Part shown: piece by piece, positions 11,035 to 22,827 of the stretch
How the letters are laid out: each line of letters begins with the position of its first letter
Position numbering within the stretch: position 1 is the first letter of the stretch
NCBI GenBank assembly: GCA_963920765.1
Contig: OY987244.1
Location: 12,898,501 to 12,962,500 of the forward strand
Source: Ulota crispa
Lineage: Eukaryota; Streptophyta; Bryopsida; Orthotrichales; Orthotrichaceae
Length of the DNA stretch: 64,000 nt
Direction: 5' to 3'
Made by a program: the position numbers and the translations under genes
The notes under the pieces: generated by a model
Database searches by the model: none
The model's input: the letters and a program-made list of their open reading frames with translations, nothing else
Told to the model about the DNA's origin: nothing

Positions 11035-12157
11035 GCACGTTTAGTAGTGTTCGTGGAGATTGGAGCAAACAAGGAAGTTTAAAAACTAGGTACGTTTCTC
11101 AACGATATATGTTCTCTCGCTCCAGCTCTTCTTGTGAAAAAAGAAAAATCTTAATTTCTCAAACCAGTCTCAAGGTATTTTTCTTGTGCTTTTCCCATTT
11201 TCACACAATAGAGCCCATGCTTGCACTTTCATGCTCCTTGCCAGGTATGCAAAACTGTTTAGTTTCTCATGTGCAAAATATGATTTTGCATGAGTGAAAA
11301 ACCACCATTTCCTCTTGCAACGCCACGTCAAGAAAACCTCTGCTTTCCTCAAGGGTTTGAAACCACCTGATTTATGTAAACCACATTTGAAAGCACCGGC
11401 GTGAACTGCTCTAACAACAAACAACAGTCCACAGTGATGCCTTTATTTGTGCATAAATATGCACGTACATAATTTCCTTTTGCTAAAAGATGTCTGAAAA
11501 TATAACTTTGTCGTTTCCACTTAAATGATGAAAGAAAGTGGGGGGGAGGGCTCGTCTGCTTTGCTCTTGTTTGATTCTCTTTTTTTCACTTTTGTCGCCC
11601 AAAGGTGTTGTTTCAGCTGGGGTATTTTTATTTTATCTTTTGTATACGATTTTGCAATGGAATTTTGGTTGCTACTGTGTCAAAAAGGAAAAGAAAAGAA
11701 GTAAAGGGGGAGAGTTTCCCATGAGCATGGCAATGGCTGGCTGACGGGTCATGCAGGCAGGCAGGGCATCTGTTTGAGGAAAGTAATAATTTGGTGGACT
11801 CATTCGGTCGTTAAAAGAAGAAGGCAATCAATCAGTGTCCACTGTCCAGACTCCAGAGAGAATCCCCAGATGGCCGAGGCTCCTCCGTCGACAGTTTCAC
11901 ACCCGCGCCCATGGGAGGCTCCGTGCAATCCTGAAACAGCAGCTTCCACCGGAACCAACACTCACAAATGCTCGTAAGGTGAGGTAGAAGCACCCAAATG
12001 TGACACTTACCTCAGATTTGGTAATCTTGAGGGTCTTTTGAGAATGTAATGGCATGTGCTTGTTAGGAAATGTGTGTATCAATTCAAGCAAAATTGTTTT
12101 TGAAATTTTTTGAGATTGTATGAATAAATTATGAATTGTTGAAGGTAACTTCTTAGG
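11035..12157. other. Spacer with a dispersed repeat
   Basis: About 11040-11330 resembles 17240-17460 (shared text such as CCATGCTTG, TGCCAGGT / TGCTAGGT, TTGTGCTTTT), so it is a dispersed repeat of unknown type. 11760-11960 is less AT-rich but carries no convincing gene. Confidence 0.4.
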
Positions 12158-13088
12158 TTAACCCCTAAAGGACCATTGTCCCTTTAGGGGACAAATGGGA
12201 TTTTGGGCAGGTACCTACGGCCTCAATTTCTGTCTTAATTTTTTGAAACTTTTTTTGAAGATAGAAAAACACATTAGCTTTTGGGGAATCTAACTTTTAT
12301 TCCAATTGATGCCAGATAGCAAAAGTTATGCCCAAATAAGCACCAATTTGGGGACTAGGGGCAGCAAACAAAATTCTTATAAAAACTTGAGAAAAATATT
12401 TAATTTCTTTTTCTTATAGATTATGTCTTTTTGTACGCCTGAAGCTTTGAATCATTCCATTTGGACTAGTTATGAGAAAGTTATGGACAATCTTGTTTTT
12501 TGGGCAACTCAAGCATCTTCTTGAAAACATAACTTATAAACTTCATTTTTGAATGCAGGTTTAACATTTTTTCAAAAAAAAAATGGTTGGAGAGGGTGAA
12601 GTTTGCTTTCTAGTACAATCTTACCATTGGGATTATATTGTTTCAATTCCATTGCAGGGTTATTAGCAATTTAAGTTTTTGTTCAATCTCATACCTTCTT
12701 CTACCTAATGTTTTTTTAAAGAATGAAAATTAAGAATTATTTTTTGAAATTTTTTCCCAAGATTCCCAACTCAACTTCCCACCATGCAAAAACAAAATTC
12801 CAAACTCTGTCATGCAAAAATTTGAAGTTAAAAATGTTCAAAGTTAAAAAATATAGTCAAGCAAGGTGCAAAAAAAGTTGTTTTTTACACTTTAAATGCA
12901 TATATCTTCCAATCTGTGTGGCCAAAGTTCTTGAGTTTTGTATGACACATTCTTATAGTAGTCTAGCACAAGATCCTATGGTCAGATATGCAAAATGCCT
13001 GATTTTCAAATTTTTTAACTCTTTGCCATAGAGGTGGCAATTTTGAGTGTCTTTTGACAAGAAAAGGCCATGGTCCTTTAGGGGTTAA
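12158..13088 (+). mobile_element. TTAA element E6 (A-end to B-end)
   Basis: TTAA at 12158-12161 and 13085-13088. The A end is CCCCTAAAGGACCATTGTCC, followed by CTTTAGGGG, so the end is itself a small palindrome. The B end, inverted, is CCCCTAAAGGACCATGGCC. Its interior is a close inverted match of E7 and resembles E10. 931 bp. Short ORFs inside recur in all three copies because the DNA is repeated; nothing indicates a protein. Confidence 0.9.
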
Positions 13089-13882
13089 CCTATTGTGAAC
13101 ACTAGACCCCTAAAAAAGAGACAACAATGAGATCATGCCATGACAACAAAAAGAGCATGTCACACCCAATCAAAAATTGCCACCTACACAATTTCTATTC
13201 CCTTATGTCACCTTGTGTGTCTAATTTGGGTGCATTCATGTCTTGTTTGGGTGCAAGAGTGTCTACTTTAGGTTTAATTTTAGATGTTGCAAAACGGCAA
13301 GTGTTGCAATTGGGTGCTCCTACCTTAGACACACCCATTCTCAATTTGTTCCCAATTCTACACCCTACTGTTTAGGGTTTCACCACACAATGTTGAACCC
13401 ATAGTGGAGCATTAAACTCTACTTGCACAAGCAAATCTTGCCTCATGTCAATTGCTAAGCTAGTTTGGGAGGGTTGGGATTGGGACCATCAAGTGCCATA
13501 AGAGCATCTGCACCTGTCCGAGCTCTTTCAAAGTTTTCTATTTGTTTTTGCTAGCCCTCAAGACCCTTGATCTCCACCCATGCTCTTCAAAAAGGTGACC
13601 TTCCACTCCAACATGCCCCATAAATAAGCAATTGACCACTTATTAAGGAAAGTAGAGGATAAAGCTCACTAATTTTAGGGTAAATAGTGGCTTGAAGGGC
13701 CCTTGCTAGACATGGTAAGACAAAGTGTCTTGAGGGGGTTTGGAGAGGGACCTCAACACTTTTCATCCACTTTGAGCATGTTTGAGCCACATGTGGAGAT
13801 GCCCTTATAGGAACACATCGAAGCAATTTCAAGAACAATCTAAAGTTGCTAATAGCGACCCTATGAGCTGCAATTTTGCCCT
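13089..13882. repeat. Dispersed repeat R1 (left part, split by E7)
   Basis: 13380-13882 matches 50290-50515 (GGGAGGGTTGGGATTGGGA, GGAACACATC(G/T)AAGCAATTTC) and, inverted, part of 30420-30550. The match resumes at 14811 after E7, so E7 interrupted this repeat. Termini and class are unknown. Confidence 0.6.
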
Positions 13883-14810
13883 TTAACCCCTAAAGGACCA
13901 TGGCCTTTTCTTGTCAAAAGACACTCAAAATTGCCACCTCTATGGCAAAGAGTAAAAAAGATTGAAAATCAGGCATTTTGCATATCTAACTGTAGGATCT
14001 TGTGCTAAACTACTACAAGAATGTGTCATACAAAACTCAAGAACTTTGACCGCATAGATTGGAAGATATTTGCATTTAAAAAGTAAAAAACAACTTTTTT
14101 TGCACCTTGTTTGACTAGATTTTTTAACTTTGAACATTTTTAACTTCAAATTTTTGCACTATAGAGTTTGGAATTTTATTTTTGCATGGTGGGAAGTTGA
14201 GTTGGGAATCTTGGGAAAAAATTTCAAAAAATAATTCTTAATTTTCATTCTTTAAAAAAACATTAGGTAGAAGAAGGTATGAGATTGAACAAAAACTTAA
14301 ATTGCTAATAACCCTACAATGGAATTGAAACAATATAATCCCGATGGTGAGATTGTTCTAGAAAGCAAACTTCACCCTCTCCAACATATTTTTTTGAAAA
14401 AATGTTAAACCTGCATTCAAAAATGAAGTTTTTAAGTTATTTTTTCAAGAAGATGCTTGAGTTGCCCGAACAACAAGATTGTCCATAACTTTCTCATAAC
14501 TAGTCCAAATGGAATGATTCAAAGCTTCAGGCGTACAAAAAGACATAATCTATAAGAAAAAGAAATTAAATATTTTTCTCAAGTTTTGTAAGAATTTTGT
14601 TTGCTGCCCCTAGTCCCCAAATTGGTGCTTATTTGGGCATAACTTTTGCTATCTGGCATCAATTGGAATAAAAGTTAGATTCCCCAAAAGCTAATGTGTT
14701 TTTCTATCTTCAAAAAAAGTTTCAAAAAATTAAGACAGAAATTGAGGCCGTAGGTACCTGCCTAAAATCCCATTTGTCCCCTGAAGGGACAATGGTCCTT
14801 TAGGGGTTAA
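13883..14810 (-). mobile_element. TTAA element E7 (B-end to A-end), inverted partner of E6
   Basis: TTAA at 13883-13886 and 14807-14810. It is a near-identical inverted copy of E6, with the same length and ends. Its flanks (TTTTGCCCT..TATAAAGC) correspond to one uninterrupted stretch at 50496-50525, TTGCTCTTTAATATAAAATA, which has a single TTAA. That is a direct before/after comparison showing insertion at TTAA with duplication of TTAA. Confidence 0.92.
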
Positions 14811-14910
14811 TATAAAGCAATCTACACTACATTCTTTTCACAAAAATTACTTTCCATAATAGCTTGTTGAAAGGCTAACCCCTATGGACTTTTTCCTTGA
14901 TTTTTTCAAA
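14811..14910. repeat. Dispersed repeat R1 (right part)
   Basis: Continues the repeat interrupted by E7: ATAGCTTGTTGAAAGGCTAA here equals GATAGCTTGTTGAAAGGCTAA at about 50554. Confidence 0.6.
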
Positions 14911-15030
14911 AACACCATATTCATTAGATTGAGAAAACCAGATTCCCAAGTTGTACCCTAATGGTCAATTTAAGTTGGTCACCTTGAACCCAAAATGTTA
15001 CAAAATTCCCAATTTAATGAATATGGTGTT
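14911..15030. mobile_element. Short fold-back MITE, CACCATATT family (C1)
   Basis: Left end AACACCATATTCATTAGATT, right end inverted AACACCATATTCATTAAATT. Related copies lie at 33811-34057 and 45722-45962, and a lone end near 43757-43781. Superfamily not assigned. Confidence 0.65.
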
Positions 15031-15514
15031 TGAACCTTGAGGTACCCCAAACCCTTAAAAGGTGAGGTATGGGTCTGTCTACCTCAGCCTTGTACCTTTC
15101 ACAAGGGTTTAATTTCTTGGCAAATTTTTACCTAAATCTTACCCCAAAAGTCTGATAGTGATAGTTACACTAAAGAAATTCGTCTGAAAATTTGGATGAA
15201 ATTACCAAATCCTTCCTAGGATAAAATCCCAATTCACCAAAGTTTGGGTGAAAGTAGTTTATATTGACATGTTTTTGGATGAATTTTGTATGTATCAATC
15301 ATTGATTCCAATTCTGGACAACTTTTCCTTACCTCCTTGCATTATGGGTGCGGGTCGCTCTACCCTGACGAAAACCAAAAACTAGACCTTGCCTCCCAGA
15401 GTCCCAGTGCTTCCACAGCATCGCACCACGGCCGCCGCTGCCGCAGCAGCAGCAGCAGCGAGGGTGGAGGTCAGCGCCGGACTCGCTCTTCCGCACAGAC
15501 TCCGGGGAGTTAGG

Positions 15515-16085
15515 TTCACTTCGTCCCAGTGTTCGGGAAAACTTTTGGACTTCACCAGCTAAAAATCGGTATTTTCATATAAGGTAAGCGTCAAATTAAG
15601 GGTTTTGAACATGATGAGTATTAATAAACAGCTAGTAAATTATAGGATCCTATTAGGAATAGAAAAATATTGAATTTGCACTTTCAAATGTATTATTTGG
15701 ACACTGTGAGAATATTAAGTTGTGAATTTTTAAAGAGCAAACTGTCATTGCACCCATAACCACTTTCAAGGTTTCATGTTCACATGTTGTACATCCTTGT
15801 AATTACATCTATTCATTTCCATAAAATTTTCAAGATTTCAAAAGTGACAATTATGGGGACATTGATGCTTATGGCTGTTCCTACCTTACAACCGGTTTTT
15901 TTTGCCAAAGTGTGTTGGATGTTTTTCTAAATTTATATTGTAATATACTATATTTAGAAATTTTAGTGAAATGTAACTGGTTTTTGCCAATAATTTCAAA
16001 ATGCAACCGGTTATTTTTCCCAACTTCACTAGCTAACAATGAACCAGCAACCAGTTTTTCCCGCACAATTCACCCACGGTTTATT
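15515..16085. repeat. Dispersed repeat R2 copy, split by L1
   Basis: Matches 28800-29037 (CTTCACCAGCTA, then TTTTTCTAAATTTA, AATTTCAAAATGCAACC). In this copy the match is interrupted from about 15577 to 15893 by element L1. The 28.8-kb copy lacks that insert. Confidence 0.6.
15577..15893. mobile_element. MITE-like element L1 (TIR AGGTAGGA..CCATAAGC)
   Basis: The right end GCTTATGGCTGTTCCTACCTT matches, inverted, the termini of L2 at 49517-49834, and the interior (TAGGATCCTATTAGGAATAG region) matches L2 in inverted orientation. The left end is shortened (AAGGTAAGCG). Target duplication unclear. Confidence 0.6.
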
Positions 16086-16093
16086 TTTTGTAC

Positions 16094-16492
16094 TAAAGTA
16101 GGTGCACCCATCCCCGTCATTTCCCCATGGGCGTTACCTAACATTGTCAGGAACTAACAAATATAATCAAATGGTTTTGGGTAATTAAGTGATAGTTATG
16201 GGTGACAAAGTGATGGTTGTGGGTGACTTGCATGACAGTTTTGAGTACCCATCTCACTATTTAAGAACCAAAAAGCCTTGTTTTTAGCATCTCTTGCACA
16301 TGGTTCCTACAATTTTAGTGATTTCAGACTTTGAAAAATCTTTGTGAACAAATGCTTGCAATTGGAACCTTGAAATTGATGCCAATATTTTTGGTTTCCT
16401 CTTCCTAATTTATATTATTTTTTTCAAAGTTAGTCAATTGTTTTACCTACTCCAAAACCCTTATATCCATGCTTATGGGTGCGCCTACCTAA
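16094..16492. mobile_element. MITE-like element L3, same terminal type as L1/L2
   Basis: Ends AAGTAGGTGCACCCAT (left) and GCTTATGGGTGCGCCTACCT (right). The interior is not clearly the same as L1/L2, so it is a related subfamily at best. Confidence 0.4.
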
Positions 16493-17200
16493 GCATAAAT
16501 CAACAAAGATGTAACAATCATACTAACTAATTATAGCACCCCTCAATAAAATAAAACTTTTCATAGCTACAAGGAAAGAGACTTTAGGAAAAAGTTATGA
16601 AAACAAATTGTAGTTATTGTTTTTCTAAAAGATATCATCATTCAAAATTGATAACTATTTGACATTTTACACTAAGAGGCAAATAATTGGCCACCCTTAG
16701 CTATGGTTGCCTCAATATTAATAATTAATTTGCATTAAATTAACTAATTGACAAACTAAAATGATGGAGATCCAAAATGGAATCACACTATTTGGTCAAG
16801 GCATTTATGTCCATATGACAAACCTAGAAGGTGTCATCTCGGTATTGGAGCTAGTCATGGTGTCAAAGTAAAAAGCTATAAAAAAAAATTGCCCAGAAAT
16901 TTGGCCACTTCCCAAAGTTCGCTGGTTTATGGTGTCGCTCATCCTAAGCAACACGCACCCCCACAATCGAAGGAAGTAAGCAAAAATTGGATAGAATTAA
17001 CAACGCATGCATGTTCATCCATAAAGCTTACTAACATTTTACTCTATATTTAGTATTTTTCATCCAAAAATTGACAAAATTGTGCTTACTCAGGGAGGGA
17101 TTTGGCAGCTTCACTTCATTTTTTCACCCAATTTTTCTGGTGTTATAGTTGCTAGTTAGATATTGAGGTAAGATTTAGGCAAATTTTTGTCTTGATTACA

Positions 17201-18845
17201 CCCCCCACCGCAAAAGTTTTCCATGATTTTTTATTAAGGGTTTGCTCGTTAGGTACATTTCAATTTAATTTTCCATTTGAAAGTTTTTAAGAGAGAACTT
17301 CCTTCATTTTTCTCATAGAGGTTTCAAGGCTACTTGCGTGGTGATTTTCTTTTTTTCTCATGCAAGAAAGTCCATGCTTGTATTTTCTAGTGCCTTGCTA
17401 GGTGCACAAACGCTTTAATTTGGTTTTTTCACCAATAAAACTATCGTTTATTCTTGAAATATGCCTTGATAAAATTTTGATTTTCCCTGAAACCCCTTGT
17501 TTTTAGAAAGTTTCAACCTTTGGGGAAAACATAGTGCTCTTGAGGCGTTTTACTCACGCAAAATCTGAGCCTTCCCATGAGAAGGCCAAATAGTTTTGCG
17601 CCCATAGCTAAGTGCAATTAAATAAATGCAAGCACGGACTCTGTCGGTCAAAAAGGCAGGGAAAGAAATAAGAAATATGCCTTGAAACCGTTGTAAGAAA
17701 TCAAGATTTTATTCTTACAAAAAGGGCCAAAGGAAAAAATGAAGTATTTGCTAAGAAAAACACCAAGCTTTGAAACCTCCTACTTGGTTGAGCAACATGC
17801 ACCCTGGGATGCATGCAAGTAAAGAAAACCAATAATAAAATCATTCTTGTATGCAAACCATTCAAAAAGAATTGCTCTTATCAACAACTTTAATTCAATA
17901 ATTGGCGGATCTAGAGATTCTTTGAGAAGACTAAAGCGATTTCATTCATTTTTTTACCCAGTTTGTTTTATTGTTTTGGTAACCAATGTCACTAGAAGAA
18001 AAATGTGTCTTGAACAACTGGGGTGATGGTACGATCGGGGTAACCAAAAAAAAAAAGACTGCTTAGGCCTAATTTGGCCAACAACCATGATATTTTTGCT
18101 ATTTATTACATCTTACTAGGTAGTGTTTTGCTGTTTGTTTTTTGACAAGAAGTTGTTTATACTTGTAGATTAGTTGAAAAAAATACACTTTTTCAAATGA
18201 TGAATGTTATCATATCCAAATGAGTGATTTTGTGAGAAGTTTTGGAACTGTCTCATTTTATCAAAATGAAGTAAAGTACTCATCCGGACTACAAATTTGG
18301 ATAGTAGGAATTAGGTTAATGCATTTATAGTTGTGCAAGTTTCTATGGTCCATGAATTTAAAGTGTATGAGTCCATATGTTATTAAAATTAGTTGTTATG
18401 AATTCTTTTAGGGATGATTTCATGCAAGTTTTTTCCACATCCAATAAAGAACATTCAAAATATGTAATTTGTTTTCTAAAAAGGTAAAAGCATGCACATA
18501 CACTTGTTTCTAGGTGCTTATATGGTCAAATTTATTAAAATGTTAATAATTCATTTTAGGGAGCCATTACAAATTACAAGTAAAAAAAATCATGATTAGA
18601 ATATTTGGGTTCTAATCACTTTTACGATGTGAAAAAAAAATCAAGAAAGTCCTTTTGATGGAAGGAACACTTCCTAAATGAATGTCTTAATGTAAGGAAA
18701 GCTTTAGAAAAATGTCTCCTCACTTGCAGGTTCAAATTTTTCACTAAACAAAAATAATCATGACTCATTAGTGCAAGTGAAATAATAGTCCTGTCCGGAG
18801 GTCCGGCAAGCCCTTTTAGGGGTACCTTGATTGTGCCATCACCCA
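17201..18845. other. AT-rich spacer with a diffuse inverted repeat
   Basis: About 17320-17425 and 17570-17700 are loosely inverted relatives (CCATGCTTG / CAAGCACGG, GGTTTCAAGGC / GCCTTGAAACC), the same repeat family as 11040-11330. No gene seen in the remainder. Confidence 0.35.
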
Positions 18846-18933
18846 CTAATTCACAATGACTACAAATGTCCTAAACAACTATAAATGAGTCATTGTATAG
18901 TTGTTTAGGACATTTGCAGTCATTGTGAACTAG
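18846..18933. repeat. 88-bp hairpin with 37-bp arms
   Basis: Left arm starts CTAATTCACAATGACTAC and the right arm is its complement at 18897-18933. About 35 of 37 positions pair and the loop is 14 nt. The size and short loop are compatible with a small-RNA precursor or a tiny fold-back element. Confidence 0.75.
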
Positions 18934-19150
18934 TAGTTTTGGACACGTTTTTTTTCTAGTGGTTGTGAATGCACCTTGGACACCTATTTTTGAGAGCTCC
19001 AAGTCGTGTGCATGGATGCAGATGCCTTTAGGAATGGTAAGAGCCATTGGATGTGATATTAGAGAAGATGATATGAAAATAATTCTTTGCTGGATATATG
19101 CAAATACAAAAGGTTACATAAAAGTGGTCAGGGTGTAGCATAACATTCAG
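18934..19150. other. Spacer
   Basis: Nothing recognised. Confidence 0.3.
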
Positions 19151-19274
19151 TAGCACTCATTAGGCCTGCCCTTCCTCCAACTGAAGAGTGTGGAATATTC
19201 CACACCCATCAATAGCACTCACCAGGCCTGCCCTTCCTCCAACTGAAGAGTGTAGAATATTCCACACCCATTAG
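19151..19274. repeat. Tandem duplication, 62-bp period, two copies
   Basis: Both copies begin TAGCACTCA and contain GGCCTGCCCTTCCTCCAACT and GAATATTCCACACCCAT, with only about four differences. Confidence 0.85.
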
Positions 19275-19948
19275 TAGCTAAGAGGACACTTGGCTGAATT
19301 TGTCAGAGAGTTTATGAAAAAGAGGCTCAGTTTTAGTGCACACATGTCAATGTGCAAGCCAACCATGTCAAAAAAATTAAAATTAAAAAAAAGTTTATTT
19401 TATTTTATTTTTGTTTGTGTCATGATGAAGTTCATGAATGATGCCTAAAGAGAGAGAAAGGTAGCCTCTCTTCACGCTACTGAATGTTATGAGACTACTA
19501 AGCTATTTTGAACCTCCTCATCAACCTCATGCACAAACCGTCACCCATTTTTCCAATTCTTTAGGTTACTTTTTTTCTAGCCTTGGCATGATTGACATGA
19601 GAAGAGAGTACTTTTGCAGAGGAATTGATAAAATTTCTGGGACCTTTGATCATGGTTGTTACATTAGACCAATTCTAACCCGCCTGTCCATCCGACGCAA
19701 ATATAAATGGTGAAGGCACGGACACATATACCTTTTTTTCTTGTATTTCATTTCATTGTGGGTTTAGACACGACCTTGCACTTACGCCAAAACATCCACT
19801 TCTTGATTTTAGAGTGGACAACCACCCCGTTTGGACCCGTCCGTCCGTCCACTTGTCCTGTCTAATAGCAAAATCTTGCGCGATGTAATAACCCTGCCTC
19901 TGATGATAGAACTCTCCCATTCCTCCTTGAATTTGGTGGGTTGGATTC
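19275..19948. other. Spacer
   Basis: No gene recognised. A short GTCCGTCCGTCC run lies near 19840. Confidence 0.3.
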
Positions 19949-20146
19949 CAATACAGTAGTACTTGGCTAAGATGAACCTGTGTAAAAAAAATGCTTGGAT
20001 AAGATCACTGTCCCTCACATGGAAGTAGCCCAGCATATTCAATATTGGGGAGCTGCAAGGGATATTTGGTTACAATGAATGCTCTCTTAAGATAAAATGA
20101 ACATTTTATCCAGATACCTTCATCTTAGCCAGGCACTACTGTATTG
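19949..20146. mobile_element. Short mariner-like fold-back MITE
   Basis: Ends are TACAGTAGTACTTGGCTAAG and, inverted, TACAGTAGTGCCTGGCTAAG, giving inverted repeats of about 25 bp with TA at the tips. CAGTAG-type tips plus TA suggest Tc1/mariner, but the copy is single here. Confidence 0.5.
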
Positions 20147-20584
20147 AACCTGAACTACGCTAAAATTGGACTACTCTAAACTTGAAATGTACAACAGTAG
20201 AAATGCTTTGTCTCACTGATTACTCCCTTTTCACCCACTCACACCAAAATAAAAAGTAGAATAATTTTGATGAAAGGGTTAGCAAGGTTCAAAAGTAATA
20301 ATAAAGCAAATGCATGATTTTAACAATAATTGGGAGTGGAAAGCTTTTAACTTTTTATTATTGTTCATGAAGGTTAAACATTCTACAGTGGTTAGACACT
20401 AGGCAGTGGGTAGTGGCCGTGGGTACAGTATCTGAGATCATAACCGGCTAGCCATGTCTGTCTATTGTAGAATGTTGGAGATTTGAATCGATTTACTTTA
20501 ATATTTTATTATTGTTTTCGTTTTGACAACAGGCAAGACTATAAAGTAATAAAGTGTTGACCGAGCTGTGAAGTGGAGTTTTGA

Positions 20585-21850
20585 GCTGTGATTATGGGCC
20601 GGTGTGCCCCGGCCTGGATGAATGTGGCTAGGAGCTCGGTCAATTGCTTGAGGGTGAAAAAATGTCACTTTTTCACATTTAGAAAATACAAACTTTCAGA
20701 AACTTACCATCTAAGCATGGAAGATGGGAATTTTGAATTTATAATTATATTAACCCCTAAAGGTCCAAGTGTCCGTTCAACAGTCACTTGAGAATTTGGA
20801 TAGGGTCATATGGAGTTAAAGTTTATTGGATATTCTCAGAATTGTTACACAAGGTGTAAATATGTATCCCCTAAGTGAAAATGTAATCTTTACCCCAATT
20901 GGATGCCTAGTTCAAAAGTTATGATGCCCAAAAGAACTAGGGCAGCTCAAGCAATTTGGGCATCTTTCAAGAATCTTATGCTAAAACTCTCATCAACTTT
21001 TGAAATTTGGCAAGTATGTAACTAAAGAGACATGGTGTACAATTGTCAAAAAAAAGAAATCAATTGAGGTCTCACATTGCATTCTAAATGGAGTCAAACT
21101 TTGTTAACTATATTTGGGCAATTTCAAGAAAAAAGATTTTCCTCTAACTTTAAGGCTTATTATCTTTCAATTTAGTCCAAAGCTTTTGAATTTTTTTTCA
21201 AACATTCTAGATATTTGCCTCCAACTTTTCACCATTCAATTTTTCAAATAAAAAATGTCCTCCATGCACAAGAAATCATGAAAGAATGACTATGTATTGC
21301 CAATTCACTTAACCTCCTTATACTACAAGGTAATTTAGAGTAAGTTATATTCATAATTTGCTCTTGAAACTTTTCATGAGTGTACCTCAAAAGATTTAGA
21401 TATTAGTGGAAAAAAAACCTTAATTCATGCTGACCAAAAATTTGACTCCAAAGAGGCTCAAAATCTGCTAATCCATTTGGGTTGAGACAAAAAAAACTTT
21501 TTTTATAAATTTTGAATGCTATAATCTTTCAATCCATGTGGTCAAATGGGCTGAATTTTTTTGCACTTAATACTAAAATATTTTACTACAATATTGTATG
21601 ATTGAAGTTTCAAAAATAGTGTTCAAATTACAATTCACATCAACATATTGAAAAAACACAAATTTTGGCAGTTTCTAGTGAAAACACCACTTGGGCCTTT
21701 AGGGGTTAAGAGACTCTCATTTTGAATCAAAACCTTAAAATGGTAATAAAATTGACCAACTCGAATGTAGGGGCAGATTTTTACTTTTATCCTTGTCAAT
21801 GGGAGCTTTTCTTCTTGGCCTAAATGTACGTAAACAACGCCTTGGCCCCT
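20585..21850. repeat. Dispersed repeat Q, interrupted by E8
   Basis: The text GCCTGGATGAATGTGGCTAGG near 20610 and TTTTACTTTTATCCTTG near 21780 correspond to 36050-36300 (GCCTGGATGAATAAGGCTGGG, GATACTTTTACCCTTGCCTG). The intervening DNA is element E8, absent from the 36-kb copy. Confidence 0.55.
20750..21709. mobile_element. TTAA element E8 (CCCCTAAAGGTCCAAGTG subfamily)
   Basis: TTAA at 20750-20753 and 21706-21709. Ends CCCCTAAAGGTCCAAGTG and, inverted, CCCCTAAAGGCCCAAGTGG. The interior is not the A/B interior of E2-E10, so it is a separate subfamily with the same tips. 960 bp, no coding capacity. Confidence 0.85.
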
Positions 21851-21900
21851 GGTCCCATTCACCCTTGTGGGGGAACGAAGCATTAGTTCATGGGTCTTCT

Positions 21901-22827
21901 TTTACCCGTAAAGGACCATTGTCCCTTTGGGGACAAGTTGGATTTTGGGCATGTTACTTTGTGTGATTTTCTAAAACTTATATTGAAGGTGGGGAATTCA
22001 AAGATCTATGTGGACATCTAATTTTTTTCTTCATTCTCACATGTGATAAAGAAGTTATGCAAGAATTTATGAAAATTTGGGGAGGACTACCCATCTGAGT
22101 AGCCCAAAAACTTCTATAAAAATTACATTTTTTTAAATAAAATTTTGAAATTGGTTCTTCAAATTTTTTTATACGTGAGAAGTTTTGAATCATTCAATTT
22201 CAATTAATGAGATCAAAGTTATGAGAAGTTTTTGTTTGCTAACACTTACGGATTCTCTACTCTAAAATAAACTTTGAAGTCCTTTAGTTTTACACAATTT
22301 TCAATGTTTTGGAAAAAAAATTAAACCAAAGGAAGTAGATTGTTTATCACAACATCATAACCTTTGGGATTTGCATTTTTCATTTCAATAATTAAATTCT
22401 TAACAATTTAGTCTTTTGACTCATTCTCTACTTCTTTTTACTTACTATTTTTTCCCATGTGTTATGTAGTTCCAATTGATTTGAAAATTCTCCCACACAT
22501 ACCTTACTTGATCTCCTACATGGAAAAAATAAAGTGCAACTTTTGGTAGAGCATTTTTTTTGTTATAAGAGTGGTTAAAGGCTTCTAAAATTTTTGGGCA
22601 GCATGGAGTTTATTTATTTTTCACTTTAGATGTAAATATCTCACTCCTCTCTATCTAGAATGAGCTGATTTTTTTCCCGCTAGCTAGTACCTCTTCTAAT
22701 TTGGGTCAAGATCCTGCTATTGAATTTCCCAAAAACAAAATATAAAATCCCTTTTTACTAAACCTCCTAAAAGTGATAGTTTGTAGTGATTTTCACAAGA
22801 AAAAGGGCTTGGTCCTTTAGGGGTTAA
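21901..22827 (+). mobile_element. TTAA element E9 (A-end to B-end)
   Basis: Left TTTA (decayed TTAA) then CCCGTAAAGGACCATTGTCC; right GGTCCTTTAGGGG then TTAA at 22824-22827. The interior is the reverse of E2. 927 bp. Confidence 0.85.

Larger units (their letters stand above)
15031..17200. repeat. Dispersed repeat V, inverted pair with nested insertions
   Basis: The stretch at about 15110-15370 (TTTACCTAAATCTTACC, AATTTGGATGAAATTACC, GGTCGCTCTACCCTGA) has an inverted relative at about 16920-17190, and a direct relative at 56225-56480. The two could be ends of one composite element. Between them lie L1, L3 and R2. The CAG-rich ORF near 15286-15513 is low complexity and I do not call it a gene. 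Confidence 0.45.

Noticed and set aside
12723-13031. Repeated ORF (about 65-100 codons) present in E6, E7 and E10
   Set aside because: The three copies share the whole DNA sequence, not only the frame. The predicted peptide is Lys/Phe/Cys-rich, as expected from AT-rich DNA, and no transposase motif is visible.
15286-15513. 75-codon ORF rich in Ser/Arg near 15.4 kb
   Set aside because: Built on a CAG/CGC-rich low-complexity stretch inside a dispersed repeat; no splice partners.
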